DNA from: Streptomyces tendae
Lineage (GTDB): Bacteria > Actinomycetota > Actinomycetes > Streptomycetales > Streptomycetaceae
NCBI RefSeq assembly: GCF_014650435.1
Contig: NZ_BMUY01000005.1
Span: forward strand, 466,626 to 530,625
Length of the DNA stretch: 64,000 nucleotides
Direction: 5' to 3'
Shown here: one piece after another, positions 7,422 to 15,936 of the stretch
How the letters are laid out: each line of letters begins with the position of its first letter
Position numbering within the stretch: the first letter of the stretch is position 1
Program-made: the position numbers and the translations under genes
The notes under the pieces: generated by a model
What the model was told of the DNA's origin: nothing
Databases searched by the model: none
The model's input: only the letters and a program-made list of their open reading frames with translations

Positions 7422-9008
7422 CTACCAGCTCGTCTTCCGTTCGAGCTGCCACATCATCATGATCGTGGACGGGTCCAGGGCCTGCTCGGCGCCCGAGATG
7501 TCCGTGCTGGCGGCCACGTACTGCTTGCCCTGCCACAGCGGCAGCAGCCGCGCGTCGTCCACCATGATCTGCTGCGCCTGCTCGAACTCCCTCTCCACGT
7601 TGGCGCGGTCGCTCTCCCGGCGTGAGCGCGGCAGCAGTTCGCCGGTGATCTCCGGGGTGAGGTAGGGCGTGCCGAGCGCGTTCTGCTTTCCGACGAAGGG
7701 GGCGATGAAGTTCTCCGCGTCCGGGAAGTCCGGGGACCAGCCGCGTCCGAAGACCGGGTACTCGCCCTTCTGGTAGCCGGCGACGTACGTCTTCCAGGGG
7801 CGGCTCTTGAGGGTGACCTTGAACAGGCCGGAGGCGTCGAGCTGCCGCTTGATCTCCTCGAACTCCACCGCCGTCTCGGAGCCGTAGCGGTCGGTGGTGT
7901 ACCAGAGGGTGAGCGGGACCGGGTCGGTGATGCCGGCCTCCTCCAGCAGCTCGCGGGCCTTGGGGACGCTGGGGTCGCCGTAGTCGTCGAAGAAGCCCGT
8001 GGTGTGGCCGGTGAGGCCCTTGGGGACCATCGAGTACAGCGGGTCGACGGTGTCCTGGTAGATCTTGTGGGCGATCATCGTCCGGTCGATCACCTGGGCG
8101 ACGGCCTGGCGCACTTCCTTGCGTCCCGCCCAGGGGTCCTCCGGGTTGAAGACGAGGTAGCTGATCTCCGTACCGCTGCCCTCGACCAGTTGGAGGTTCT
8201 CCTCCTTGCCCTCCTTGCCCTGGAGCGTGACGACGTCGTCGGCGGCGAGGCCGCGGTAGGTCACCTGGATGTCTCCGTCGCGCAGCGCCTTCACCATGCC
8301 GGCGGAGTCCTTGAAGTAGCGGATGGTCACCGCCTTGTTGTGCCGTTCGGCGAAGCCCTCGTAGTGGTCGTTGCGCACGAGTTCGGCCCGTTCGCCGTCC
8401 TCGTACGACTGGAGGGTGTACGGGCCGGAGCCCACGACACCGCTGCCTTCGCGCAGGGCGTCCGCGGGGTAGTCGTCGGGGTCGACGATCGACATGGCGG
8501 GGGTGGCGAGCACGAACGGGAAGGTGGCGTCCGGCTTGTTGAGGTGGAAGACCACCTCGCGCTCGCTCGGCGCCTGGACGCGTTCGAGGCTGCCGAGCAG
8601 GCCGGCCGGACCACCGTTGACGTTGATGTCCTTGATCCGGTCGATCGAGTGCTTGACCGCCCGGGCGTCGAGGCGGTCGCCGTTGGAGAAGGTCAGTCCC
8701 TCGCGCAGCTCGCAGCGGTACACCTGGTTCGTGCTGTCGGTGAACGAGCACTGCTCGGCGGCGTCGGGCTGGGGCGCGGTGGCGCCGCTGGGGTAACTGA
8801 GCAGCGTCTGGTAGATGTTCCGGAACAGCTCCCAGGAGCCGTCCCAGGACGCCGCCGGATCGAGTGTGCTGGGGGCGCTGGTCGTCCCCACGACGATCGG
8901 CTTCTCGTCCTGCGAACTGTCGGACGACAGCATGCTGCATCCGGTGACCAGTGAGGATATGGACACGATGGCCGCGACCCGCCGCAGGCCTCGCTTCCGG
9001 TTGAACAC
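7422..9008 (-). CDS. Family 5 extracellular solute-binding lipoprotein (peptide type)
   Basis: A 528-residue substrate-binding protein of the DppA/OppA type. The N-terminus has a basic start, a hydrophobic core and the lipobox VTGC. The mature part has the family's early DPAASWD and later YLVFNPEDPWAGRKEVRQAVAQVIDR segments, typical of SBP_bac_5. The GTG at 9008 has GAGGAG seven bases upstream. No permease or ATPase genes lie beside it, so it is an orphan binding protein that either shares a distant transporter or acts in sensing. Ligand unknown. Confidence 0.88.
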   Translation of the reverse strand: MFNRKRGLRRVAAIVSISSLVTGCSMLSSDSSQDEKPIVVGTTSAPSTLDPAASWDGSWELFRNIYQTLLSYPSGATAPQPDAAEQCSFTDSTNQVYRCELREGLTFSNGDRLDARAVKHSIDRIKDINVNGGPAGLLGSLERVQAPSEREVVFHLNKPDATFPFVLATPAMSIVDPDDYPADALREGSGVVGSGPYTLQSYEDGERAELVRNDHYEGFAERHNKAVTIRYFKDSAGMVKALRDGDIQVTYRGLAADDVVTLQGKEGKEENLQLVEGSGTEISYLVFNPEDPWAGRKEVRQAVAQVIDRTMIAHKIYQDTVDPLYSMVPKGLTGHTTGFFDDYGDPSVPKARELLEEAGITDPVPLTLWYTTDRYGSETAVEFEEIKRQLDASGLFKVTLKSRPWKTYVAGYQKGEYPVFGRGWSPDFPDAENFIAPFVGKQNALGTPYLTPEITGELLPRSRRESDRANVEREFEQAQQIMVDDARLLPLWQGKQYVAASTDISGAEQALDPSTIMMMWQLERKTSW

Positions 9009-9146
9009 GCGCACGCTCCTCGATCCGCCGTACCAAGGGTCGGCAGACCATACCGCAGCGCCACGCACCCTGAACCCCCTTCTGAACAGGGGTTTTGATC
9101 ATTTGAGGATGACTACGTTGTCATCGTGCGCCGGTCTCCGATACGC

Positions 9147-9184
9147 GGACACGGGCGCCGTTCTCGTCGACGGCGCCCGTGTCC
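9147..9184 (-). terminator. Strong hairpin terminator after the reductase pair
   Basis: A perfect 15-base stem (9147-9161 with 9170-9184) encloses an 8-base loop. It lies 34 bases past the stop of the SDR gene on the minus strand. No clear U-tract follows, as is common in streptomycetes. Confidence 0.7.
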
Positions 9185-9217
9185 GGGATCGATCTCACGG
9201 AGTCCTCGTGGGCGAGA

Positions 9218-9979
9218 TCAGGCCACGCCGGCGTTGAGGAAGATGCCGCCGTCGACGACGAGCGTCTGACCGGTGACCCAGGCGGACTGCTCGGAGGTGA
9301 GGAACTCGGCGGCGCCCCCGATGTCGGCGGGGACGCCGAGCCGGCCGAGCGGGTAGCCCGAGGCGGCCTCCTCCTCGCGACCCTCGTACAGGGCGGCGGC
9401 GAACTTGGTCTTCACCACCGCCGGGGCGATCGCGTTGACCCGCACCCTGGGTGCGAACTCGTGCGCCAGCTGCGCGGTGAGGTTGATCAGCGCGGCCTTG
9501 CTGACGCCGTACGCGGCGATGAAGGGCGAGGGCGACAGGCCCGCGACGGAGGCGATGTTGACGATCGCGCCGCCGTTGTCCTTCTGCCAGGCGTGCCAGG
9601 TGCGCTGGGCGAAGCCGAGCGCCGAGATCACGTTGGTCTCGAACACCTTGCGCGCGACGTTCAGGTCCAGGTCGGCGATCGGTCCGAACACCGGGTTGGT
9701 GCCGGCGTTGTTGACGAGGAAGTCGACGCGGCCGAAGGCGTCCATCACGCGCTCGACGGCGACGGCCTGGTGGGCCTCGTCGTGCGCCTTGCCGGCGACG
9801 CCGATGACCCGGTCGGAGCCGAGCCTGTCGACGGCCTCCTTCAGCGCGTCCTCGTTGCGGCCGGTGATGCAGACCCGGTCGCCGCGTGCGACGAGCGCCT
9901 CGGCGACGCCGTAGCCGATGCCGCGGCTGGCGCCGGTGACGAGCGCGACCTTGCCGGAGAGTTCGGGCAGTTCAGTCAT
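9218..9979 (-). CDS. SDR-family oxidoreductase (3-oxoacyl-ACP reductase-like)
   Basis: A classical 253-residue SDR. TGASRGIG binds the cofactor, NNAGTN follows near residue 90, and the catalytic Ser and YGVSKAA (Tyr and Lys) are present, with WVTGQTLVVDGG at the end. It lies 43 bases downstream of a second reductase gene on the same strand, so the two probably form an operon ending at the hairpin at 9147-9184. The AAGGA nine bases before the ATG fits. It may reduce acyl thioesters or another ketone. Confidence 0.9.
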   Translation of the reverse strand: MTELPELSGKVALVTGASRGIGYGVAEALVARGDRVCITGRNEDALKEAVDRLGSDRVIGVAGKAHDEAHQAVAVERVMDAFGRVDFLVNNAGTNPVFGPIADLDLNVARKVFETNVISALGFAQRTWHAWQKDNGGAIVNIASVAGLSPSPFIAAYGVSKAALINLTAQLAHEFAPRVRVNAIAPAVVKTKFAAALYEGREEEAASGYPLGRLGVPADIGGAAEFLTSEQSAWVTGQTLVVDGGIFLNAGVA

Positions 9980-10022
9980 GTCAGTGGTCCTTGGTCCCAG
10001 TGTTCCCTTGCCTCCGTGGTCC

Positions 10023-10784
10023 CTAGTCGAGCGGTCCGCCGGCCACGTACAGCACCTGGCCGGAGACGAAGCCGGCGGCCTCGCCGGTGAAGAAGGCGAT
10101 GGCGTTGGCGATGTCGTCGGGCTCGCCGACGCGGGCGACCGGGATCTGGGTGGCGGCGGCGGCCTTGAAGTCGTCGAAGCCCATGCCGACGCGGTCGGCG
10201 GTGGCCTTGGTCATCTCGGTGGCGATGAAGCCGGGGGCGACGGAGTTGGCGGTGACGCCGAACTTGCCCAGTTCCTTGGCGAGGGTCTTGGTGAAGCCCT
10301 GGAGACCGGCCTTGGCCGCGGAGTAGTTGACCTGGCCGCGGTTGCCGAGGGCGGAGGAGGAGGACAGGTTGACGATGCGCCCGAACTTGGCGTCCACCAT
10401 GTGCTTCTGGCAGGCCTTGGACATCAGGAAGGCGCCGCGCAGGTGCACGTTCATGACGGTGTCCCAGTCGGAAACGCTCATCTTGAACAGCAGGTTGTCG
10501 CGCAGCACGCCCGCGTTGTTGACGAGGATCGTCGGCGCGCCCAGCTCCTCGGCGATCCGCGCGACGGCCGCCTCGACCTGCGCCTCGTCGGAGACGTCGC
10601 AGCCGACCGCGATCGCCCTGCCGCCGGCCGCGGTGATCTTCTCCACGGTGTCCTTGCAGGCGGCCTCGTCGAGGTCGATGACGGCGACGGCGCGGCCCTC
10701 GGCCGCCAGTCGTACGGCGGTGGCGGCACCGATGCCGCGCGCGGCTCCGGTGACTACGGCGACCCGCTGCTCAGTGGTGGACAT
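10023..10784 (-). CDS. fabG: 3-oxoacyl-ACP reductase FabG-type SDR
   Basis: It probably carries out the NADPH-dependent reduction of 3-oxoacyl-ACP. The 253 residues include TGAARGIG, NNAGVLRDNLLFKM, the catalytic NYSAAKAG (Tyr-x-x-x-Lys) and PGFIATEMT, all FabG-like. It is the promoter-proximal gene of a two-gene reductase operon. Housekeeping fabG in streptomycetes lies in another cluster as far as I recall, so this is likely an accessory paralogue. The 266-base region upstream, shared with a divergent gene, should hold the promoter. Confidence 0.88.
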   Translation of the reverse strand: MSTTEQRVAVVTGAARGIGAATAVRLAAEGRAVAVIDLDEAACKDTVEKITAAGGRAIAVGCDVSDEAQVEAAVARIAEELGAPTILVNNAGVLRDNLLFKMSVSDWDTVMNVHLRGAFLMSKACQKHMVDAKFGRIVNLSSSSALGNRGQVNYSAAKAGLQGFTKTLAKELGKFGVTANSVAPGFIATEMTKATADRVGMGFDDFKAAAATQIPVARVGEPDDIANAIAFFTGEAAGFVSGQVLYVAGGPLD

Positions 10785-11050
10785 TCGCTGCTTCTCCTCG
10801 TCCTGGGGATGCGGCCCGTGCGGAGCGTGCGCCCTCGGGTGAGCGACCGCTTAGTACCTTCCGCAGACGTGACGCTAGAAGCCCTGGCACCCGGTGTCAA
10901 CGGGACACCGGTGCGGTGTGATCCATTACCCGGCCCTCCCGGCGCGCCGCCCCGCCCCGGTCGCCCGATCGGCCCAGCGCTGCGGGCCGCCCGGCCGCCG
11001 GGCCCCTAGCGTCGAAGCGCGAGCCACTCGTGGCCGGAAAGGAGGCGTCC

Positions 11051-11812
11051 ATGCGCCGTCGTACCGGTGCAGCAGGCATAGCCGTCGCGATCGCCGCGAT
11101 CGTGCCGCTGGCCAACCCCGCACCCGCCCAGGACCTCGACTCGAACCTGGGGTCGGACTGCCGGAGCTTCACCTACCAGGAAGCGGTACCGGTCGGGCTG
11201 GAGGAGGATCCGGGCGATCCGGACCCCTCGTGCCCCGACGGAATGTACGAAGACCCGTCCGCCGATGCCCCGCTGGAGGAGGGTCGGCCGGACGACGGCC
11301 GGCTCGACGGGGGCGGAGTCAACGACGGGCGACTCGACGGGGGCCTGCCCGACGGAAGCGGAGCGGGCCAGGTCCGACCGGACGAGAACGGCGCCGACGG
11401 CGGCGGACTCGGCCAGCACCGGCCCGACGGGGCCGACCAGGGCCGGATCGACCAGGACCGGCCCGGACAGTCCCACGCCACCGGCCAGGGCCCCTTCGAC
11501 CAGGGCGGGATCCGTGAGGTCCGGGAGGCGGACGGCGGCGCGGGCGGCGCGGCACGGCCGGGCCGGGACCAGGGCCCGACGATCTCCGCCACCTCCGCGC
11601 CGCGACCGGCCACCACGGCACCGGCACCGGCCGTGACCACACCGGCGCCCGTGGCCTCGCCCGCCGTGACGCCGACGCTCGGCACCCAGGGCGGCCTGGG
11701 CGGCGCCTCGGGCACCGGACCCAGCGACTGGGACATCGGCATCGGCCTGAGCTTCGTCACCGGCGCCGCGCTCGCCGCGGGTTACGTGATCAGGCGCCGC
11801 CGACGCGTCTGA
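11051..11812 (+). CDS. Secreted Asp/Gly-rich protein with C-terminal membrane anchor
   Basis: A 253-residue surface protein. A signal peptide (residues 1-29, ending ANPAPAQ) is followed by a low-complexity middle rich in Asp, Gly, Arg and Gln with imperfect GRLDGG repeats. A Thr/Ala/Pro linker comes next, then one hydrophobic helix (GIGLSFVTGAALAAGYVI) and a five-residue basic tail. The layout resembles cell-wall-anchored proteins, but I see no LPxTG or LAxTG, so it is probably membrane-anchored. The ATG at 11051 has a near-perfect AAAGGAGG. Function unknown. Confidence 0.8.
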   Translation: MRRRTGAAGIAVAIAAIVPLANPAPAQDLDSNLGSDCRSFTYQEAVPVGLEEDPGDPDPSCPDGMYEDPSADAPLEEGRPDDGRLDGGGVNDGRLDGGLPDGSGAGQVRPDENGADGGGLGQHRPDGADQGRIDQDRPGQSHATGQGPFDQGGIREVREADGGAGGAARPGRDQGPTISATSAPRPATTAPAPAVTTPAPVASPAVTPTLGTQGGLGGASGTGPSDWDIGIGLSFVTGAALAAGYVIRRRRRV

Positions 11813-11833
11813 GGCACGCCCCGGGCAGCACGT

Positions 11834-11865
11834 GCCCCGCCCCGTGCCCGTCGTCCGGGCGGGGC
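11834..11865. terminator. Hairpin between convergent genes
   Basis: GCCCCGCCC (11834-11842) pairs perfectly with GGGCGGGGC (11857-11865) over a 14-base loop, between the stop codons of two convergent genes. It probably serves both. Confidence 0.55.
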
Positions 11866-11872
11866 CTCGCCC

Positions 11873-12256
11873 CTACCGCACCAGCAGGTCGAGGAGCCGT
11901 TGCGTCTCGGCCGCCGGATCGGCCGTGAGGCCGGTGTGGACGGGGCCCGGCTGGACGATGGTCGACCGGGGCGCGATCAGCCAGCGGAACCGGCGGCCGG
12001 GATCGTCCTCGGCCGCCTGGCCCGCCGCGTCCCCTCCGGCGCACACGCCCTCCACGGCGCGCAGCGCCGCGCGCACCCCGGGGAGGTCCACCCGCGGGTC
12101 CAGGGCCAGCAGCCGGGCCTCGTCGAGGTGGGTGCGGGCACCGACGTAGGACCCGGCCCGGCAGTAGACGAGGACACCGGCGTTGACGCACTCCCCGCGC
12201 TCGACGCGCGGCACCACGCGCAGCAGCGCGTACTCGAAGACGTGGCGGTCGCTCAC
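11873..12256 (-). CDS. DUF3037-family protein
   Basis: A 127-residue protein starting MSDRHVFEYALLRVVPRVERGE, the conserved N-terminus of DUF3037, whose members nearly always sit beside a HipA-like kinase gene. Here too the start GTG overlaps the stop of the HipA-like gene (GTGA), which points to translational coupling and a shared complex or pathway. There is no signal peptide or membrane segment. The biochemical role of the family is unknown to me. Confidence 0.88.
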   Translation of the reverse strand: MSDRHVFEYALLRVVPRVERGECVNAGVLVYCRAGSYVGARTHLDEARLLALDPRVDLPGVRAALRAVEGVCAGGDAAGQAAEDDPGRRFRWLIAPRSTIVQPGPVHTGLTADPAAETQRLLDLLVR

Positions 12257-13020
12257 CGCACCCCCTTGACGCGTTCGTGGATCGTGGCGGCCCGCGCGAG
12301 CAGGGGCCCGGCGTAGGCCCTGCGGAGGTCGTCGGGTGTGGCGAAGCCGGGTTCGTCCCGCAGCCAGACGTCCGGGATCTCGGCGGTGACCTCGGCCAGG
12401 AGTTCCTCGGTGACCAGCGGCGCGAGCGCGTCGGCGGCCCCGCGGACGTCCGGCGCGAAGCGCGCGAGGGCGTGGTCGGATGCATCGTAGGGGCGTGCCG
12501 CGGAGGTCTCGGCGCCGGGCCAGTTGTGGTGCCAGATCATGGTGGCGCCGTGGTCGATGAGCCAGGTCTCGCCGCGCAGGCGCAGCAGGTTGGGGTTGCG
12601 CCAGGAGCGGTCGACGTTGTTGACCAGCGCGTCGAACCAGACGATCCGTCCGGCCTCCGCCGCGCTCACCTCGAAGGCGAGCGGGTCGAAGCCGAGTGCG
12701 CCGGAGAGGAAGACCATGCCGAGGTTGGTGCCGCCGCTGGACTTGAGCAGTTCCTGCACCTGCTGGTCGGGTTCGCCGAGTCCGAGCACCGGGTCGAGGT
12801 CGACGGTCACCAGCCGCGGCACCCGGAAACCCAGCCGGCGGGCGAGTTCGCCGCAGACCACCTCGGCGACGAGCGTCTTGCGGCCCTGGCCCGCGCCGGT
12901 GAACTTCAGGACGTAGGTCCCGAGGTCGTCGGCCTCGACGAGTCCCGGCAGCGAACCGCCCTCACGCAGCGGCGTGATGTAGCGGGTGGCGGTGACGTGT
13001 CTCAGAATTTCCGCAGCCAA
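12253..13020 (-). CDS. HipA-like kinase-fold protein, partner of DUF3037
   Basis: About 255 residues, shorter than HipA toxins (around 440). A kinase-type catalytic region is visible: WFDALVNNVDRSWRNPNLL resembles the HipA loop with D-R and N, and LIDHG supplies the metal-binding Asp. It lacks the HipA N-terminal domain and no hipB-like gene is adjacent, so toxicity is not implied. The only bacterial start near the expected N-terminus is the TTG at 13020, inside the last codons of an integrase remnant. The native start seems to have been replaced when that element joined. Confidence 0.82.
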   Translation of the reverse strand: MAAEILRHVTATRYITPLREGGSLPGLVEADDLGTYVLKFTGAGQGRKTLVAEVVCGELARRLGFRVPRLVTVDLDPVLGLGEPDQQVQELLKSSGGTNLGMVFLSGALGFDPLAFEVSAAEAGRIVWFDALVNNVDRSWRNPNLLRLRGETWLIDHGATMIWHHNWPGAETSAARPYDASDHALARFAPDVRGAADALAPLVTEELLAEVTAEIPDVWLRDEPGFATPDDLRRAYAGPLLARAATIHERVKGVR

Positions 13021-13259
13021 TCTGCCCCCTCAGCCATACGTTCCACGGCCACCACCCGGACCTTTTCTGGAGCGGGTCCTGTCGGGACCAGCCGTGGGGA
13101 GAATCTGGGAGTCTGGTTCGGCATGCTGCTCCCCGTCTTTCCCAACAGTCCGTCGGTGGCCGTGCGTCCCTTGCTCCGGGCCTCTGGCATGAAGTGTGCA
13201 TAGTAACCGAGGGTGATCGCCGGCGAGGAGTGCCCCAGCACCTCCCCTTGGACACGGCA
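13002..13259 (-). pseudogene. C-terminal remnant of a tyrosine site-specific integrase
   Basis: About 85 codons remain of the catalytic domain. LGHSSPAITLGYYAHFMPEA contains the box II His and the Tyr nucleophile region of phage-type integrases. The upstream Arg box and the N-terminal domain are missing, and the sequence before 13259 is unrelated. The frame ends at a normal stop at 13002, overlapping the start of the HipA-like gene. Integrase genes usually end next to their attachment site, so this may mark the left edge of a former insertion. Confidence 0.8.
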
Positions 13260-13574
13260 GTTTGCGCCGTCCCCCGAGGCTTCGTCGCGGTTGGTCTGCT
13301 TTCCGCACGCCGGAGGCTCAGCCGGCTACTTCTCGCCCCTGACCCGGATGCTGCCGTCGGCGGTGGAGATGCTCTCCGTGCAGCGAGGAGTTCCATCATC
13401 TGAGCGACGACGAGCAACTCCTCGCGCAGCTCCGGAATCTCAGCGGTACCGAGTCGCGGGTGCTGGGCGACGAGGAGATCATGCGGATGGTGCTTCCCGC
13501 ACGCCGCGGAGGTGACGAGCCTGATCGCGGAGTGCATCGCCAAGTGGCTGGCGTCCCCGCCGGCAGCTCAGTGA
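13240..13574 (+). pseudogene. Decayed type II thioesterase
   Basis: Three blocks of an editing thioesterase of polyketide or nonribosomal peptide clusters survive in different frames. The N-terminal block has LVCFPHAGGSAGYF and LTRMLPSAVEMLSVQ (about 13,290-13,385). The middle has HLSDDEQLLAQLRNLSG and EEIMRMVLPA (13,397-13,500). The C-terminal block has AAEVTSLIAECIAKWLA with a stop at 13,574. The segment with the GXSXG nucleophile is deleted, so it cannot function. I see no PKS or NRPS gene in the window. Confidence 0.78.
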
Positions 13575-13699
13575 ACGGCGGTCCGCACCCCCCTCGACCA
13601 CTGGGCTGCGGCCCAGCAGGGGCTCCCACCATGCGCGGGCGGCTTCTGCGAACGCTTGCCTAGTACGACACGTCGTTCGAGGCCGGAAGAAGAACAAGC

Positions 13700-15115
13700 T
13701 CAGGAGTCGGGCAGCCAGCTTCCGTGCAGGCCCAGCGGGATTCTGCGCGGGAGGTGGACCCGGGCCAGCGGTGCGCCGGTGAAGTCCTGGGCGGAGAGAA
13801 TGACCAGGTCGGCGGCGCCCCGTTCCGGAGAATGGACGTAGGCCAGCAGATAGCCGTCGTCCTCACCATCGGCGGCGGGGAGTGCCGGCGGGGCGCCGGC
13901 GGGCACGAACACCGCCTCGCCCACCGCCGCGTCGCGCCCGAAGCGGTGCAGTTCCGAGGTGCCGCGCAGGAGGTCGTGTTTGATCAGTGCGTTGTCGAAC
14001 GCCGCGTCCGGCGGTGGCCCTTCGAAGGGCACGTACCTGCGGTACAGGGCGGCGGTCGCGGCGGAGTAGCCGTACCGATGGCGGCGGGAGACCATCGACT
14101 CGCCGACCCGCGGGAATTCCTGTGGCCGGTCGTCGAGGCGTCGCTCGTGCAGCGTGCCCGCGCGCAGGTCGATCGTCCAGCGGTCGAGGGCGCCGTATCC
14201 GTCGGCGCGCATGGCGGCGATGTCGAAGCCGTCGGGCAGTGTGACCACGTCGACGACCAACAGGCCGTCCTCCTCGTAGGCATTGAGGGTGTGCGACACA
14301 AAGCACGGCGTCACCTCGAACCAGCGCACGTCGCCGGAGCCGCGTGGTACCACGCCCACCCGGGCCGGGTGCCGCGGGTCCCAGGCGAAGGGCATCGTCG
14401 CGCCCCGGCCCAGCGCTTGGGGCTGGTAGGTCACCGGCACGTCGTACAGCACCAGATGAGCCTCGGTCAGCGCGAAGTCGTGCACCATCGGGCAGCCGGG
14501 CATCGGCAGGTCCCGCACGCCGACCAGGGCGCCGTCGGGGTCGAGCACCGTGTGCCGGACGGAGGCATGCCCGGCGAGGTAGCCCAGGCTGTGCAGTTGA
14601 CCGGTGCGCGGGTCGAGCTTGGTGTGGGCCGCGAGGGTGAAGCCCGGTGCCGTACCGCCGAGCGGGCTGGGCCCCAGGGTCTGCAGTTCGTGGCCGATGT
14701 CCTGCGGACTTGCTCCGCCCTCGGTCAGGGCCAGGACGTGTCCGGCATGGCCGATGATGTGCGTGTTGCAGGCGAAGTCGGTGCCGTGGGCCGGTCGGAC
14801 GCGCCGGAGCGGCTCGCCCAGCTTGGCCCGGACGGCGTCGGAGCGTACCCAGCGGTTGCGGTACCACTCGGCGCGGCCGTCCCGCAGCCGCACACCGTGG
14901 ATCATGCCTTCGCCGTGCATCCAGTGGTGTGCGGCGGGGTCCTCGATTCCGAGTGCGTTGGGGCCGATGCGCAGGTAGCGGCCGTTGAGTTCGGCCGGTA
15001 CGCGGCCGCTCACGGGCAGGTCGAACGCGGTCACTTCCTCGGTCACCGGGGTCAGATGTCCCTCGAGGTCGGTCGCCACCGCGTCCGGCCGCCCTTCGTG
15101 ATGTCCGGCGTCCAT
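13700..15115 (-). CDS. Carotenoid cleavage oxygenase family protein
   Basis: A 471-residue beta-propeller non-haem iron dioxygenase that would cleave a carotenoid or stilbene double bond. Segments with iron-ligand histidines are visible: AAHTKLDPRTG, GCPMVHDFALTEAH, FVSHTLNAYEEDG and the C-terminal GLHGSWLP. FDLPVSGRVPAELNGRYLRIGPN is the family N-terminus. It starts eight bases after the stop of the permease gene, so the two are co-transcribed. It is intact although its neighbours in the island are broken. The real substrate is unknown. Confidence 0.9.
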   Translation of the reverse strand: MDAGHHEGRPDAVATDLEGHLTPVTEEVTAFDLPVSGRVPAELNGRYLRIGPNALGIEDPAAHHWMHGEGMIHGVRLRDGRAEWYRNRWVRSDAVRAKLGEPLRRVRPAHGTDFACNTHIIGHAGHVLALTEGGASPQDIGHELQTLGPSPLGGTAPGFTLAAHTKLDPRTGQLHSLGYLAGHASVRHTVLDPDGALVGVRDLPMPGCPMVHDFALTEAHLVLYDVPVTYQPQALGRGATMPFAWDPRHPARVGVVPRGSGDVRWFEVTPCFVSHTLNAYEEDGLLVVDVVTLPDGFDIAAMRADGYGALDRWTIDLRAGTLHERRLDDRPQEFPRVGESMVSRRHRYGYSAATAALYRRYVPFEGPPPDAAFDNALIKHDLLRGTSELHRFGRDAAVGEAVFVPAGAPPALPAADGEDDGYLLAYVHSPERGAADLVILSAQDFTGAPLARVHLPRRIPLGLHGSWLPDS

Positions 15116-15123
15116 GCAGGCTC

Positions 15124-15936
15124 TCAGGCGAAGCGGCGGCGGAAGAGCCGGCTCGAGAGCGGGATGGCGACGGCCGCGATCCCGCCCCACCACAGCAGCG
15201 CGAGCCAGGCGCTGTTTCCGACCGGCTGGTCGAGCAGCAGCGCGCGCACGGTGTCGATGACGTGCGTGACCGGCTGGTACTCGACGAACGTGCCGAGCGC
15301 CCCGGAGATCGTCTCGGTGGGGGCGAAGACGTTGCTGGCGTACGGCGCGAAGACCACGAGCATGGCCAGCCCGCTCGCGCCCTCCGTGCTCTTGGCGATC
15401 TGGCCGAACAGACCTGCGATCCAGCCGACGGCGAAGGCGAAGACGACGAGGACACCGAAGGCCGCCAGCCACTGCAGGACGTCCCCCGAGGGGCGGAATC
15501 CGATCGCGAAGCCGATGCCGATCAGTGCGACGAAGCCGATGACGGCGCGGGCCATGGCGGCCACCACATGGCCGAAGACCACCGATCCACCCAGCATGGA
15601 CATCGAGCGGAACCGGTCGACGAAGCCTTCCTGCATGTCCATGAACACGCTGACCGTGGTGGACACGGCGGTCAGGCTCACGCCGATGACCAGGATGCCC
15701 GGCATCAGGAAGTTGGCGTAGGTGGTGTTACCGGCGTCCACCGCGCCGCCCAGCATGTAGCGGAAGAGGAGCAGCATCATGGCCGGGATCATGATGGCCA
15801 TGAAGATCTCTTCGGGCTGGCGCACGATGTGTTTCAGGTACCGGCCGCTGATGACCATGGAGTCGCTGATGGCCCAGTAGACCTTCGAGCCCTGCACTCG
15901 CGGGATGCCGCCCGCCTCGGGTGTGGCCGTGGTCAC
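15124..15936 (-). CDS. DrrB-like ABC-2 transporter permease
   Basis: A 270-residue ABC-2 membrane protein with six hydrophobic segments between about residues 45 and 260. FMDMQEGFVDRFRSMSM and MARAVIGF match daunorubicin-resistance permease (DrrB) relatives that export drugs or lipids. Its GTG start overlaps the stop of the ATPase reading (GTGA), so it was built to be coupled with it. Because that ATPase has lost its nucleotide-binding half, this permease probably has no working local partner. Confidence 0.9.
   Translation of the reverse strand: MTTATPEAGGIPRVQGSKVYWAISDSMVISGRYLKHIVRQPEEIFMAIMIPAMMLLLFRYMLGGAVDAGNTTYANFLMPGILVIGVSLTAVSTTVSVFMDMQEGFVDRFRSMSMLGGSVVFGHVVAAMARAVIGFVALIGIGFAIGFRPSGDVLQWLAAFGVLVVFAFAVGWIAGLFGQIAKSTEGASGLAMLVVFAPYASNVFAPTETISGALGTFVEYQPVTHVIDTVRALLLDQPVGNSAWLALLWWGGIAAVAIPLSSRLFRRRFA

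Noticed and set aside
13575..13699. Minus-strand stretch reading QAFAEAARAWWEPLLGRSPV
   Set aside because: Too short and without an identifiable family; not assigned to a transposase or any other gene.
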